Assembly: GCA_023228085.1 (NCBI GenBank)
Contig: JALOBW010000001.1
Location: forward strand, 224,854-288,853
Length of the DNA: 64,000 nucleotides
Source of the DNA: a bacterium
GTDB taxonomy: Bacteria > Patescibacteriota > Minisyncoccia > Minisyncoccales > Minisyncoccaceae
Direction of reading: 5' to 3'
Below, one piece after another: positions 43,396 to 52,326 of the stretch. Made by a program: the position numbers and the translations under genes. The notes under the pieces are model-generated. The model made no database searches, was not told the DNA's origin, and saw nothing but the letters and a program-made list of their open reading frames with translations. Each line of letters begins with the position of its first letter. Position 1 is the first letter of the stretch.

Positions 43396-44751
43396 ATGAA
43401 AGTATCATTTTGTGGAGCCTGCCGCGAAGTGACTGGGTCATGTATACTTATTGAAACAGAAAGCGAAAAATTTTTAGTTGATTGTGGGCTTTTCCAAGAT
43501 GATAGATCAAAAATGAAAAACGCTTACCGTTTTCCTTTTGATCCTTTAGAAATAGATTTTGTGCTATTAACTCATGCTCATACCGATCATTGTGGTAGAT
43601 TGCCCAAATTAGTTAAAGATGGATTTTGTGGAAATATTTATGCAACTCCTGCGACAATTGATTTAGCCGAACAAATGATGCTTGATTCAGCTAAGGTTTT
43701 TTTGTCTAATGAAGACATTAATCCAATATATTTTTCTTCCGATATTGAGGCAACAATGAATTTTTTTTCTCCCGTTTCTTATGGACAGGAATATTCTATA
43801 AATAAAAATATAAGAATAAGACTTTGTGATGCTGGGCACATATTAGGTTCGGCTATTTTTGAAGTGTGGGTAAAAGAAAAAGGAAAAGAAACAAAACTCG
43901 TTTTTACTGGTGATTTGGGAAATGCAAATGCACCAATCGTAAAAGATACAGAATTTATTGATGGAGCTGATTATGTTTTTATTGAATCTACTTATGGACT
44001 AGAGAAGCATGAGACACGAGAAATAGGAAGAAAAAAATTAAGAGAGGAGATACTTGAAACAATAAAGGAAAAAGGCGTTTTGGTAATTCCTGTTTTTGCC
44101 TTAGAAAGGACTCAGGAAATGATATTTGAATTAAGGAATCTTTTTGAAAGTGGGGGGGTACGAAAAATCCCTGTTTTTTTGGATAGTCCGCTCGCAGTAA
44201 GGGTGACGGATATTTACAAAAAATATACAAATCTTTTTGATGATGATATAAAAAGAATAGTCAAACATAAAAAAGACGATGTTTTTAACTTTGATTCATT
44301 TAAGATGGTAAGGAAAAAAGGAGATTCAATAAAATTTCAGCGAGTACAAAATCCTAAAATAATAATGGCTGGTAGCGGAATGTGTAATGGCGGTAGAGTG
44401 CTTGAGCATTTAAAGAATAATCTTCCCATCCGTAATAATCGTTTGTTTATAATATCGTTTCAGGTAGAGGGATCATTGGGTAGGAGTTTGGCTGAGGGTG
44501 AAAAAAACATAATAATAGGTGAAAAAAAGGTGAAGGTGAGGTCAAGTGTTAATACAACAAGAGCGTTTTCTTCTCACGCTGATTTTCCAAAGATATCTGA
44601 TTGGTTATCAAAAATAAAAAATCCTCATCCCTGTAATGTTTTTGTAATTCATGGTGAGGAAGAAAACTCTATTAATATGGCTAACAAATTGAAAGAATCA
44701 TATAAAATAAATACGATAGTGCCAGAATATGGAAAGTATTATGAACTATGA
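43396..44751 (+). CDS. Metallo-beta-lactamase/beta-CASP RNA-processing nuclease
   Basis: 451 residues. Metal-binding HAHTDHCGRLPKL, GHILGSAIFEVW, TGDLGN and the beta-CASP motifs (IESTYG, PVFALERTQEM, AGSGMCNGGRVLEHL, SSHADFPKISDWL, HGEEENS). This is the bacterial/archaeal CPSF73-like type of about 450 residues. It cleaves RNA, with roles in rRNA or mRNA maturation. It ends in TGA and overlaps the convergent lipocalin-like gene by 6 bases, so no terminator separates them. Confidence 0.93.
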   Translation: MKVSFCGACREVTGSCILIETESEKFLVDCGLFQDDRSKMKNAYRFPFDPLEIDFVLLTHAHTDHCGRLPKLVKDGFCGNIYATPATIDLAEQMMLDSAKVFLSNEDINPIYFSSDIEATMNFFSPVSYGQEYSINKNIRIRLCDAGHILGSAIFEVWVKEKGKETKLVFTGDLGNANAPIVKDTEFIDGADYVFIESTYGLEKHETREIGRKKLREEILETIKEKGVLVIPVFALERTQEMIFELRNLFESGGVRKIPVFLDSPLAVRVTDIYKKYTNLFDDDIKRIVKHKKDDVFNFDSFKMVRKKGDSIKFQRVQNPKIIMAGSGMCNGGRVLEHLKNNLPIRNNRLFIISFQVEGSLGRSLAEGEKNIIIGEKKVKVRSSVNTTRAFSSHADFPKISDWLSKIKNPHPCNVFVIHGEEENSINMANKLKESYKINTIVPEYGKYYEL

Positions 44752-45831
44752 CTTATTTTTTAATTCTTCACTTAAGGCTAGTATTGTTTTTGTAGATATA
44801 TCAGCCATTTCTTTGACGTTTTCCATAATGGAATTTTTTTTCAATTCTTGAATAACGGCTTTTATGATTTTTTTCTTTTGGACTTGTGGTAATAGTTCCA
44901 TAAAACCCTTTCCAGTTATTTTTTTCCCTTCCATTTTTCCGTTTAGGTTTATACCTCCTTCCCAATAATTAATAGTTCCAAATATCATTTCTTGATTTTT
45001 TTTGATTGGAGATGTTTTGATTGATATTTTATATTCTGGAATCTCAATTTGGTATTCTAGTTCGTACTTAGTATTGGTGGTCTTGCTGGTGTATTTTGTT
45101 CCGATAGGTATTATTGATACATTATTTGTTGAACTAATTTTTCCCTCTTTGTTGATAATACTAGCATGAGATGTTTTGATTTTATTTCCATAAAGAAAGC
45201 AGAGGATATCTATACCATTATCCAATTGCAATGAAAACCATGTCCATTCATCATCATTTGTGAGGGGGGTTTGTGCCCATTGGTGATCCATCCATGAAAG
45301 ACCAGAAACTTCTGTCCATTTATTGTTTATCTTGATAAGTCCAGTTGTCTCTAATCTTGTGAGTGAATAGTAATATGTAGTTTTCACTCCCAAATCAATA
45401 AAACCATTACCATCTATAAGAAGTGGTATTTTTTTTGATTCTAATTTTAAATCAATAAAATCATTTGTAATATGAAAATTAAAAGGTGAGGTTTCTTCTA
45501 TGAGACATCCGTTATCGTAGTTTGCCCAAAGAAGAGGTTTTTTAAAATTATTTTTATCAATAAGACAAAGGGGATTGATTTTACTGTGAGAGATTTTTTC
45601 GCCAGAAAGAAGATAGTGAGAAAAGAAAATATTTTTGATAGGAAAATTTTTAATAAATGGAATATTTATCTTTTTTGTTTTTGCGGAGAATAGACAATCC
45701 ATAAAAAAGAAATTCTCTCCATTCTTTGTTTTTAAATTTCCGTTGAAATACCACCATTCTATTATGTGATCATGTTTTTGTTCGTCTTGCGGAAACTTTA
45801 TAGGTATGAATTTTTCTTTATATGTTTTCAT
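44746..45831 (-). CDS. CrtC/AttH-type lipocalin-like hydratase family protein
   Basis: 361 residues from the ATG at 45831 (MKTYKEKFIPIKFP); a GTG/ATG frame from 45861 overlaps the upstream gene further. Visible: HIIEWWYFNGNLKT, FFFMDCLFSA, FFSHYLLSGEKI, then the second lipocalin repeat with VSGLSWMDHQWAQTP and TWFSLQLDNGIDILCFLYG. EWWYF and SWMDHQWG-like blocks mark the family that includes the carotenoid 1,2-hydratase CrtC and AttH. No signal peptide. The substrate may be a prenyl lipid, but nothing here proves that. It overlaps the end of the DUF2090 gene by 14 bases, so the two are co-translated. Confidence 0.8.
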   Translation of the reverse strand: MKTYKEKFIPIKFPQDEQKHDHIIEWWYFNGNLKTKNGENFFFMDCLFSAKTKKINIPFIKNFPIKNIFFSHYLLSGEKISHSKINPLCLIDKNNFKKPLLWANYDNGCLIEETSPFNFHITNDFIDLKLESKKIPLLIDGNGFIDLGVKTTYYYSLTRLETTGLIKINNKWTEVSGLSWMDHQWAQTPLTNDDEWTWFSLQLDNGIDILCFLYGNKIKTSHASIINKEGKISSTNNVSIIPIGTKYTSKTTNTKYELEYQIEIPEYKISIKTSPIKKNQEMIFGTINYWEGGINLNGKMEGKKITGKGFMELLPQVQKKKIIKAVIQELKKNSIMENVKEMADISTKTILALSEELKNKS

Positions 45832-46696
45832 AGTTTTTTTCTTTTTCCCAAATTGATACAAATCCTAAAAATTTGTTTGATATTAATGATATTGCTTTGT
45901 CGGATGATATTTCTTTTAAATAATACTCTTTTATTGGATCCATAAAAATAGTCCTTCCTATTGCGAAGCCAATGATTGTTTCGTACTTTGCTGCGTCTTT
46001 TAACCATTGCCTTACTTTTTTATCGTCTTCGCCTCTACCCAGAACGATGATTTTATTATTTTTTGTTTCGTTGATTATATCTTTCCATTGATTAAAACTA
46101 AAACCTTCAAGTTTCCAGATAGTTGGCTTAATTGCTTTTTTGATTTCCCTTATTGCATTTTTTGTTCTTAATGTTCTTAGTTTTTTGTCGTAAGTTTCTT
46201 TATTTTTACAAATAATCATATCATTATCAGTTGGCGGAACCAGTAATTCCAAAATTGTTTTATATTTGTTTTTTTTACAAAAAGAATAGATTTCATTAAG
46301 TATTTCTAGTTGTTTTTTGTTTTCTTTAATGTTTTCGGGATTATATCGGACTAATATTTTTACGAAATCTGGGGATATCTTTTTAATATGATCTTTGTAA
46401 TGTTTTCCATACTCCAGCTTTAATATATTTTCTCCACTTTTTTCAACAGGAAGACATATTTTTATTTTATTTTCTTGAGCTTTTTTAATTACATCTAATC
46501 CATACTCTTCATCAACTAAGATTGAAAAATCTTTTTTGTCCTTTCTTCCTTCAAGAGATTTTTGTAATCCATTGAAGATTATTGTCTTGAGATTTTTAAT
46601 TTCTTTCTTTTGATTTTTATTCGGAATTTCTATGCCTAATATATCTTTTGTAAACGATGATCTATGATCAAAGGGGAGTATGTATATTTTTTTCAT
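45818..46696 (-). CDS. DUF2090 aldolase-like TIM-barrel protein
   Basis: 292 residues. The start YILPFDHRSSFTKDILGI is the hallmark of the DUF2090 domain normally fused to the C-terminus of the kinase IolC. Further: SILVDEEYGLDV, CLPVEKSG, DFVKILVRYNPE, LLVPPTDND, IWKLEGF, ILGRGED-like VLGRGEDDKKVRQWL and IIGFAIGRTIF. These give an aldolase-type barrel with likely Lys/Asp active-site residues. Here it stands alone without the kinase. It is co-transcribed with the CrtC/AttH-like gene. Confidence 0.85.
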   Translation of the reverse strand: MKKIYILPFDHRSSFTKDILGIEIPNKNQKKEIKNLKTIIFNGLQKSLEGRKDKKDFSILVDEEYGLDVIKKAQENKIKICLPVEKSGENILKLEYGKHYKDHIKKISPDFVKILVRYNPENIKENKKQLEILNEIYSFCKKNKYKTILELLVPPTDNDMIICKNKETYDKKLRTLRTKNAIREIKKAIKPTIWKLEGFSFNQWKDIINETKNNKIIVLGRGEDDKKVRQWLKDAAKYETIIGFAIGRTIFMDPIKEYYLKEISSDKAISLISNKFLGFVSIWEKEKNYENI

Positions 46697-46710
46697 ATTT
46701 TTTATTTAAT

Positions 46711-46716
46711 TATATA
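46711..46716 (-). promoter_or_regulatory. -10 box of the DUF2090 gene, short leader
   Basis: On the minus strand TATAAT lies about 14 bases before the ATG at 46696, so the leader is very short. No clear -35 or ribosome-binding site. The rest of the 134-base divergent gap (to 46830) shows no gene. Confidence 0.45.
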
Positions 46717-46830
46717 ATAGGTTTAGACTGTCTGACAATGTATATTTCTAATTAGCCATTTTTATTTTAAATTTTCTGTGATAAAATTACTAAAACATCA
46801 ATTAAATACTTATAATTAATATATTAGTTT

Positions 46831-48153
46831 ATGAATAAAAAATCTTTCACCCTAATTGAACTATTGGTTGTCATCGCTATCATCGGCATCCTTGCTGGTG
46901 TTATTATTGTATCCATGACTAGTGCAATTAATAGTGCTAATGATGCTAAAAGGAAGGCAGACATCAATCAATTAGTAAAAGCTTTACTAATTTACAATAC
47001 TTCTCATTCTGAATATCCTGTCTCAACTACTGCCTGCAACATCGGAAGTAATTGTTCTTCTGAAGTAAATACAGCTCTAGGAAGCGGTGTTAATGCTAAA
47101 GATCCTCAATCAGGAAACTATTACTCCTATTGGTCAGATGGAACTAATTTTACTGTTTCTGCTAATATGTCTAACGCGACTACCTATACCTACAGTTCTT
47201 CAACTGGACTTTATGGATCTGCTGCTACAGGTGTTTGTGGTTCTGCAGCAAACACAGAACATTCTTCTATTCCTTCTACTAACCTTTGTACAATTGGTAC
47301 AGCAAGTAGTGTCACCGGTGATGGCGTTCCGTATACATGGACTTGTGATACTACACCCTGTGAAGCTACCAAAACAGGATGGATTAATACTGGACTTGGT
47401 TTCTATGTTATGAAATATGAAGCTAAGATACAAGGGAATGATAATGGAAACCAAACCTACAGTTCTTCATATGTAGCAGAATCACGAAGTTCTGGTACTC
47501 CATGGGTTAATATTAATCAAACTCAAGCTATTGCCGAGTGTTCTGCTCTAGGATCAGGATATCACTTAATTACCAATGCCGAATGGACAGCCATAGCTAG
47601 AAACATTACTGCTCAAGCATCTAACTGGAGTACTGGAACTGTCGGTTCTGGAGTTCTTTCTAGGGGTTATTCAGCAAGTACTACCAATGCTTCTGATGGA
47701 TTCACTAATAATGCTGCCGCTCCGAATACGGGAACTGGGTACGAATACAATACAGCAGCCAATACTTTAGGTTCATCTGGTAATTTTACTTTAAAAAGAA
47801 CTCACAATCTACAAAATAATCAAATAATTTGGGATCTAGCCGGTAATGTTTGGGAATGGAATAGTGATACTTGCACTCAGGGAACAGGAACAGGGAATTG
47901 GTATAATAGCGGTGCTTGGATAGAATGGAACGATTCCAACTTAACTGATTATGAATTAGGAATCGCTGGTCCCAGCCCCGTTTACACATCTTCTCAGAAT
48001 GTGGGTAGGTATTGTGGATGTACGACTACAGGAAATGGACTGTTTCGCGGTGGCAATTGGTACTATGGGCTTAGCTCAGGCGTTCTGGCTTTGAATTTTG
48101 ACTTTCCTTCTTCCAGCTTCGGTGTAACTATCGGTTTTCGTTGCACAAAATAA
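46831..48153 (+). CDS. Prepilin-type protein with C-terminal formylglycine-enzyme/C-type-lectin-like domain
   Basis: 440 residues. Class III/type IV prepilin start NKKSFTLIELLVVIAIIGILAGVII (cleavage before Phe, Glu at +5), pilin helix and small pilin domain to about 130. A SUMF1/FGE-sulfatase-like (C-type lectin fold) domain covers about 175-440: MKYEAKIQGN, WVNINQTQAIAECSALGSGYHLITNAEW, WDLAGNVWEWN, FRGGNWYYG and the final GFRCTK. It is displayed by a type IV pilus or pseudopilus. The last ~36 codons are much poorer in A than the rest and nearly all variable-looking positions (Tyr, Tyr, Leu, Ser, Phe, Asp, Phe, Ser, Ser, Ser, Phe, Gly) use codons ending in T or C, as in retroelement-diversified receptors. 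No template repeat or reverse transcriptase is in the window. Confidence 0.88.
   Translation: MNKKSFTLIELLVVIAIIGILAGVIIVSMTSAINSANDAKRKADINQLVKALLIYNTSHSEYPVSTTACNIGSNCSSEVNTALGSGVNAKDPQSGNYYSYWSDGTNFTVSANMSNATTYTYSSSTGLYGSAATGVCGSAANTEHSSIPSTNLCTIGTASSVTGDGVPYTWTCDTTPCEATKTGWINTGLGFYVMKYEAKIQGNDNGNQTYSSSYVAESRSSGTPWVNINQTQAIAECSALGSGYHLITNAEWTAIARNITAQASNWSTGTVGSGVLSRGYSASTTNASDGFTNNAAAPNTGTGYEYNTAANTLGSSGNFTLKRTHNLQNNQIIWDLAGNVWEWNSDTCTQGTGTGNWYNSGAWIEWNDSNLTDYELGIAGPSPVYTSSQNVGRYCGCTTTGNGLFRGGNWYYGLSSGVLALNFDFPSSSFGVTIGFRCTK
48045..48150 (+). other. Possible diversity-generating variable region in the pilin-lectin gene
   Basis: From the codons for FRGGNW to the final GFRC the DNA holds only about 14 A in about 107 bases by eye, while neighbouring DNA is about one third A. 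The residues in the ligand-binding face use NNT/NNC codons, the outcome expected when AAC or AAT template codons are randomised at A. The conserved frame (RGGNW, GFRC) matches known variable-region frames of C-type-lectin receptors. Confidence 0.4.
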
Positions 48154-48257
48154 TTTTATAATAATCTAGTAAGTAAATCTGCATATTTCAAAAAGTGATA
48201 GGTTTATTTAAAAGATTTAGATTGTAATATTTCAATATTCTAGAAGATGATTAAATA

Positions 48258-48323
48258 ACAAACAACAAGAAGGATTTATCTTTATTAAAAGAAGGCTGGG
48301 CTTGTCGTTTGTGTTGTTTTTTT
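48258..48323 (+). terminator. Hairpin and T-run after the pilin-lectin gene
   Basis: Arm 48258-48269 pairs with 48301-48312 at 11 of 12 positions around a 31-base loop, followed by a T-run at 48316-48323. The rest of the 345-base gap (48154-48498) shows no protein gene or other clear structure apart from the promoter at 48442. Confidence 0.55.
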
Positions 48324-48441
48324 AATCCGTTTTTAAATACTTAAGCAAGGTGCGGTTTCTCTCAATTAACGTGTTAATTACTAATTTTAATTAAATCGTT
48401 GGAATTGCTGACATATTGTAAAAATTATCTTAATAATCAAA

Positions 48442-48470
48442 TTGACATTGATTTTTGAGCAGGTTATGAT
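48442..48470 (+). promoter_or_regulatory. Promoter of the TetR gene
   Basis: TTGACA at 48442-48447, a 17-base spacer and TATGAT at 48465-48470. The predicted start of transcription is near 48477 and the leader is about 22 bases. GTATAC (48475-48480) is a small palindrome at the start point where a repressor could bind. Confidence 0.75.
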
Positions 48471-48498
48471 TTTCGTATACCTTACATGGTTAAAACAT

Positions 48499-49089
48499 AT
48501 GAAAAAAACAAAAGATATACAAAACATTACAAAAGATAAAATTTTAGAAATTTCGGGAAGACTTTTTGTGAGACATAGTTATAGGGGAGTTTCCCTGAGT
48601 ATGATTGCTGAGAGAGTTGGGATTAGAAAAGCTTCACTGTATTATTATTTTAAAAATAAAGAAGACCTTTATTTTGCCGCAGCCGAAAGAATGTATGAAG
48701 AGCTTGATGCCGAACTTGATAAAATTATTTTCAAAAATATTGATGCTGAGAAAAAGATAAAGGCAATAATAGTCACTTATATAGATTTTTCTTTGAAGAA
48801 AGAAAAGTTTATAAGAGTAGTAATCCATAATTTTCCCTCACGGAAAAAACAGAAAAAACGATTTGAAATACTTTCAAAAAAAAGAGAAAATATAATTGCA
48901 AAAATAATCCCATTATTTAAAGATTACTTTAAAAAAAGAGCAGTTGGAATGGACTTGGAAATGATGACATATGTAATAATGGGTGGAATAAATTTAATAA
49001 TGGAAGATCTGATATATAATGATAAAAAGGAAAGCGTTAATTCAAGAGAAATGGCAAGAAAAATTTTTGCAATAATCGCAAAAAAATAA
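48499..49089 (+). CDS. TetR/AcrR family transcriptional regulator
   Basis: 196 residues from the ATG at 48499 (MKKTKDIQNITKDKILEI). A longer frame beginning at 48442 runs through the promoter itself and is rejected. The N-terminal helix-turn-helix is clear: GRLFVRHSYRGVSLSMIAERVGIRKASLYYYFKNKEDLYFAA. The C-terminal ligand domain is helical and variable. It stands 45 bases before tspO and heads a redox cluster (TspO, NuoF-like, hydrogenase), so it may control those genes and itself in response to a small molecule. Confidence 0.93.
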   Translation: MKKTKDIQNITKDKILEISGRLFVRHSYRGVSLSMIAERVGIRKASLYYYFKNKEDLYFAAAERMYEELDAELDKIIFKNIDAEKKIKAIIVTYIDFSLKKEKFIRVVIHNFPSRKKQKKRFEILSKKRENIIAKIIPLFKDYFKKRAVGMDLEMMTYVIMGGINLIMEDLIYNDKKESVNSREMARKIFAIIAKK

Positions 49090-49134
49090 ATTTTTGTTCT
49101 GGAATCAAGAGTTATAAAATGATATACTAATAAC

Positions 49135-49608
49135 ATGAAATTTAAAATAAATATTTCACTTTTATTGTTTATTGTAGGTTGTCTTTTTGTTGGCTTTTTA
49201 TCTTCATTTTTTTCGGGAGAAGATATAGTGGCAACATATTTTAGTTTGAATAGACCGAGTTTTGCTCCGCCTCATTGGTTATTTGCTCCCGTTTGGACAG
49301 TGTTATATATAACGATGGGAGTTTCGGTGTATCTTGTTTGGCAGAAGCGTGATAGTCAAAAAATAGGAAACAAAATGATTATCTTTTTCACTCAACTATT
49401 TTTGAACTTTTGGTGGCCTATAATTTTTTTTAGATGGAACAACCTTTCTTTAGCTGCCTATGAAATATTAGTATTATTAGTATTAATTGTTGTTAATATA
49501 TTTTGTTTTAAAAAAGTATCTCCTCTTGCAGCGTATCTTTTGATACCTTATGCTATCTGGGTTTTTTATGCTACAATTCTTACTTTTACAATTTTGAGTA
49601 TAAACTAA
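49135..49608 (+). CDS. tspO: TspO/MBR tryptophan-rich sensory protein
   Basis: 157 residues, five membrane spans. Family blocks: SLNRPSFAPPHWLFAPVWTVLYITMGVSVYLVW, FFTQLFLNFWWPIIFF, AAYLLIPYAIWVFYATIL. Members bind porphyrins or cholesterol and in bacteria link oxygen or tetrapyrrole status to gene expression. TATACT ends about 9 bases before the ATG, again a near-leaderless promoter. Placement between a TetR regulator and hydrogenase genes suggests a redox or oxygen-sensing role. Confidence 0.93.
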   Translation: MKFKINISLLLFIVGCLFVGFLSSFFSGEDIVATYFSLNRPSFAPPHWLFAPVWTVLYITMGVSVYLVWQKRDSQKIGNKMIIFFTQLFLNFWWPIIFFRWNNLSLAAYEILVLLVLIVVNIFCFKKVSPLAAYLLIPYAIWVFYATILTFTILSIN

Positions 49609-49619
49609 ACTAAAAATAA

Positions 49620-50615
49620 ATGTCAGAAATTGTTTTAAAAATTAAAGAAGCTAATCTACTGGGGCGAGGTGGTGCTAATTTTCCAGTGTGGCAAAAATGG
49701 CAAGCAGTAATATCTAATTCTGGCAGTGAAAAATATATAATTTGCAATGGAGCCGAAGGCGAACCTGATGTCGAGAAAGACGAATTTATAATAATGCACT
49801 ATGCCAAAGAATTGGTAGAGGGAATTAAGATAGCAATAAATGAGATTTCGGCAAAAAAGGCATATATATATCTTAATCATCAGTATTATTCAAAGTATAA
49901 AGATTTACTCCTTAGTTTTTCCGAGGGGTTGCCTATTGAAGTAGTTGAAAAAGGAAAAGGATATATAGCAGGAGAAGAAACTGCTATATGTGAATATATA
50001 GAAAATGGATTTGCTGAACCAAGACAAAAACCTCCTTTTATTTCTGATAAGGGATTATGGGGAAAGCCTACATTACTTAATAATGTAGAATCTTTTTATT
50101 ATGTTTATAAGATTTCTAAAGACGAATATAATGATAAAAGATTTGTTTCAATAAATGGAGATGTTGTTAATCGCGGAACGTTTGAATTGTCTAGAATGTT
50201 AACAATAAAAGAAATGCTACTTGAAACAAAAAATTATCCTGAATTTGATTTTTTTGTTCAGGTAGGTGGTGGAGCTGAAGGATTGATAATGCTTCCTTCC
50301 GAACTGGATGTTCCTTTGTCTGGATGTGGAGCTATTAAGGTTTTTAATAGGAGTACTACCGATTTGATAAAACTTATGCAATATTGGGCAGATTTTCTTA
50401 ATAAGGGAAATTGTGATAAATGCGTTCCGTGTAGAGAAGGAATGTATAGAATAAGTGAAATGATAAAGAATAATGACTTTAACCAAAAAAAATTATTTGA
50501 AATATTTGATGTTTTAGAAAAAACTAGTTTTTGTGCGTTAGGTAGAGGAGCTAGCATTCCTTTTAGGAGTTTGATTGAGAAATTAAATTTTTTTGAAAAA
50601 TATGGAAAAGAATAG
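49620..50615 (+). CDS. NuoF/HydB-like flavin iron-sulfur subunit (short form)
   Basis: 331 residues. The FMN/NADH-binding part has LLGRGGANFPVWQKW, ICNGAEGEPDVEKDEF, YLNHQYYSKY and GKGYIAGEETAICEYIENG. A SLBB-like part has QVGGGAEG and LSGCGAIKVF. The [4Fe-4S] site is in CDKCVPCREGMYRI with a fourth Cys in SFCALGRG. It is shorter than NuoF (about 420). In NAD(H)-dependent or bifurcating [FeFe] hydrogenases this subunit passes electrons between NAD(H) and the hydrogenase. Its end overlaps the hydrogenase start by 23 bases. Confidence 0.9.
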   Translation: MSEIVLKIKEANLLGRGGANFPVWQKWQAVISNSGSEKYIICNGAEGEPDVEKDEFIIMHYAKELVEGIKIAINEISAKKAYIYLNHQYYSKYKDLLLSFSEGLPIEVVEKGKGYIAGEETAICEYIENGFAEPRQKPPFISDKGLWGKPTLLNNVESFYYVYKISKDEYNDKRFVSINGDVVNRGTFELSRMLTIKEMLLETKNYPEFDFFVQVGGGAEGLIMLPSELDVPLSGCGAIKVFNRSTTDLIKLMQYWADFLNKGNCDKCVPCREGMYRISEMIKNNDFNQKKLFEIFDVLEKTSFCALGRGASIPFRSLIEKLNFFEKYGKE

Positions 50616-52326
50616 AATAAAAATAGAAATTGATGGGAAAGACCTGGAGTGCTTAGAGGGGCAAACAGTACTTGAGGTTGCAATTGAAAACGGAATATAT
50701 ATTCCTAATCTTTGCTACCATTCCGATTTGAAGCCGAAAGCTAGTTGTAGATTATGTATTGTAGAGATTAAGAATAGAAAAGGATATTTTACATCGTGTT
50801 CTACTATTGTTGAGGACGGAATGTCTATAAGAAGTAAGGGGGATGATATATCAAAACTTAGAAAAACCAATCTTGAGCTTATATTTTCGCAACATCAAGA
50901 AAAATGCCATGACTGTATAAAGAGTAATAATTGTACCCTACTTAAACTCGCGGATAAATATAATGTTGATATAAATAGATTTTCGGATAGAAAGAGTGAT
51001 TTTAAAGAAATTAATTTTGGACCTTCAATATATTTTGATCCCTCAAAATGCATTGATTGTAAAAACTGTGTAGAGGCTTGCAGTAAACAGAATGTTGGTT
51101 TCTTAGAGGTAAAAGAGATTGGAGATTTTTATCAAATATCTCCATCCGAAAAAATAAATCGTGATTGTGTATATTGTGGTCAATGTGTGGTTCATTGCCC
51201 AACAGGTGCATTGCAAGAGGTAGATTCCATTGAGCTTGTTGAATCAATGATGGCAAATAAGAATAAAACAGTTTTGTTTCAAATAGCTCCTGCTGTAAGG
51301 ACTAGTATAGGTGAAGAATTTGATATGGGTTATGGTACTATTGCAACTGAAAAGATTGCAGCAGGAATAAGAAAAATGGGAATTAAAAATGTTTTTGATG
51401 TTTCGGCTGCTGCCGACATAGTGACAATGGAAGAGTCGGAAGAGCTTATAGGAAGAATCTCTAATGGCGGAATCTTACCAATGTTTACTTCTTGTTGTCC
51501 AGCTTGGGTTAAGTATTTAGAGTTTTATCATCCCGAATTAATTCCTAATTTAACAAGCGTGAGAAGTCCGCAAGTTCTTTTTGGTGGATTGACTAAAACT
51601 TTTTGGGCAGAAAAAAAAGGAATAGATCCCAAAAATATTTTTGTTGTTTCTGTAATGCCTTGTACAGCTAAAAAATATGAAATAATCAGGAAGGAAAATT
51701 TAGTTAATGGATTAAATCCTGTTGATGCAGTATTAACAACTCATGAACTAGCATGTCTTTTTAAAAAACATGGAATTGATTTGAGAGATATTGAAGGGGA
51801 GAATATGACACCATTGTTTGGAGACGCTACGGGTGCTGGAGTTATATATGGTTCAAGTGGAGGGGTCACTGAGTCTGCCCTACGAACAGCGGTTCATAAA
51901 TTAACTGGTAAAAACCCAGAATCAATAGAATTTTCACCATTTAGAGGGCTAGAAGAATCAAAAGAAGCAACAGTTGTAATAAATGGAATTAGCTTAAAAG
52001 TAGCAGTTGTAAATGGATTATCAAATGCTGAAAAATTAATACAAATTTTAAAAGAAAATCCTGGCATATATCATTATATAGAAGTAATGGCTTGTCCTGG
52101 TGGATGTATAGGTGGTGGTGGGCAACCCTTGCCAACAAACAGTACAGTAAGAAAATTGAGATCGCAAGGATTATATAATATTGATAAGGATAAGAAAAAG
52201 AGATTTGCTCACGAAAGCGATTTGGTCAAAGAAGTGTATGATCAATTCCTTAATAATGAAGAGAGTAAACACAAGGTTTGCCATACAACTTATAATAAAA
52301 AAGAAAAAGAAAATAAATATGAATAG
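50593..52326 (+). CDS. hydA: [FeFe] hydrogenase catalytic subunit
   Basis: 577 residues; an alternative ATG three codons later is equally possible. [2Fe-2S] domain with Cys41, 52, 55 and 69; His-Cys3 cluster in HQEKCHDCIKSNNC (101-114); two [4Fe-4S] clusters in CIDCKNCVEAC and CVYCGQCVVHC (153-202). H-cluster motifs are complete: L1 TSCCPAW (299-305), L2 MPCTAKKYE (355-363), L3 EVMACPGGCIGGGGQP (497-512). So it should bind the active H-cluster. It reduces protons to hydrogen or the reverse. Maturation genes (HydE, F, G) are not in the window. Its end overlaps the next membrane-protein gene by 8 bases. Confidence 0.97.
   Translation: MKNMEKNRIKIEIDGKDLECLEGQTVLEVAIENGIYIPNLCYHSDLKPKASCRLCIVEIKNRKGYFTSCSTIVEDGMSIRSKGDDISKLRKTNLELIFSQHQEKCHDCIKSNNCTLLKLADKYNVDINRFSDRKSDFKEINFGPSIYFDPSKCIDCKNCVEACSKQNVGFLEVKEIGDFYQISPSEKINRDCVYCGQCVVHCPTGALQEVDSIELVESMMANKNKTVLFQIAPAVRTSIGEEFDMGYGTIATEKIAAGIRKMGIKNVFDVSAAADIVTMEESEELIGRISNGGILPMFTSCCPAWVKYLEFYHPELIPNLTSVRSPQVLFGGLTKTFWAEKKGIDPKNIFVVSVMPCTAKKYEIIRKENLVNGLNPVDAVLTTHELACLFKKHGIDLRDIEGENMTPLFGDATGAGVIYGSSGGVTESALRTAVHKLTGKNPESIEFSPFRGLEESKEATVVINGISLKVAVVNGLSNAEKLIQILKENPGIYHYIEVMACPGGCIGGGGQPLPTNSTVRKLRSQGLYNIDKDKKKRFAHESDLVKEVYDQFLNNEESKHKVCHTTYNKKEKENKYE

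Noticed and set aside
47087..47454. Overlapping frames on both strands inside the pilin-lectin gene
   Set aside because: The plus frame 46831-48153 has a full prepilin start and domain match; the others show no family features.
48442..48498. Upstream start for the TetR gene
   Set aside because: This stretch is a consensus promoter, and the extra residues are not TetR-like.
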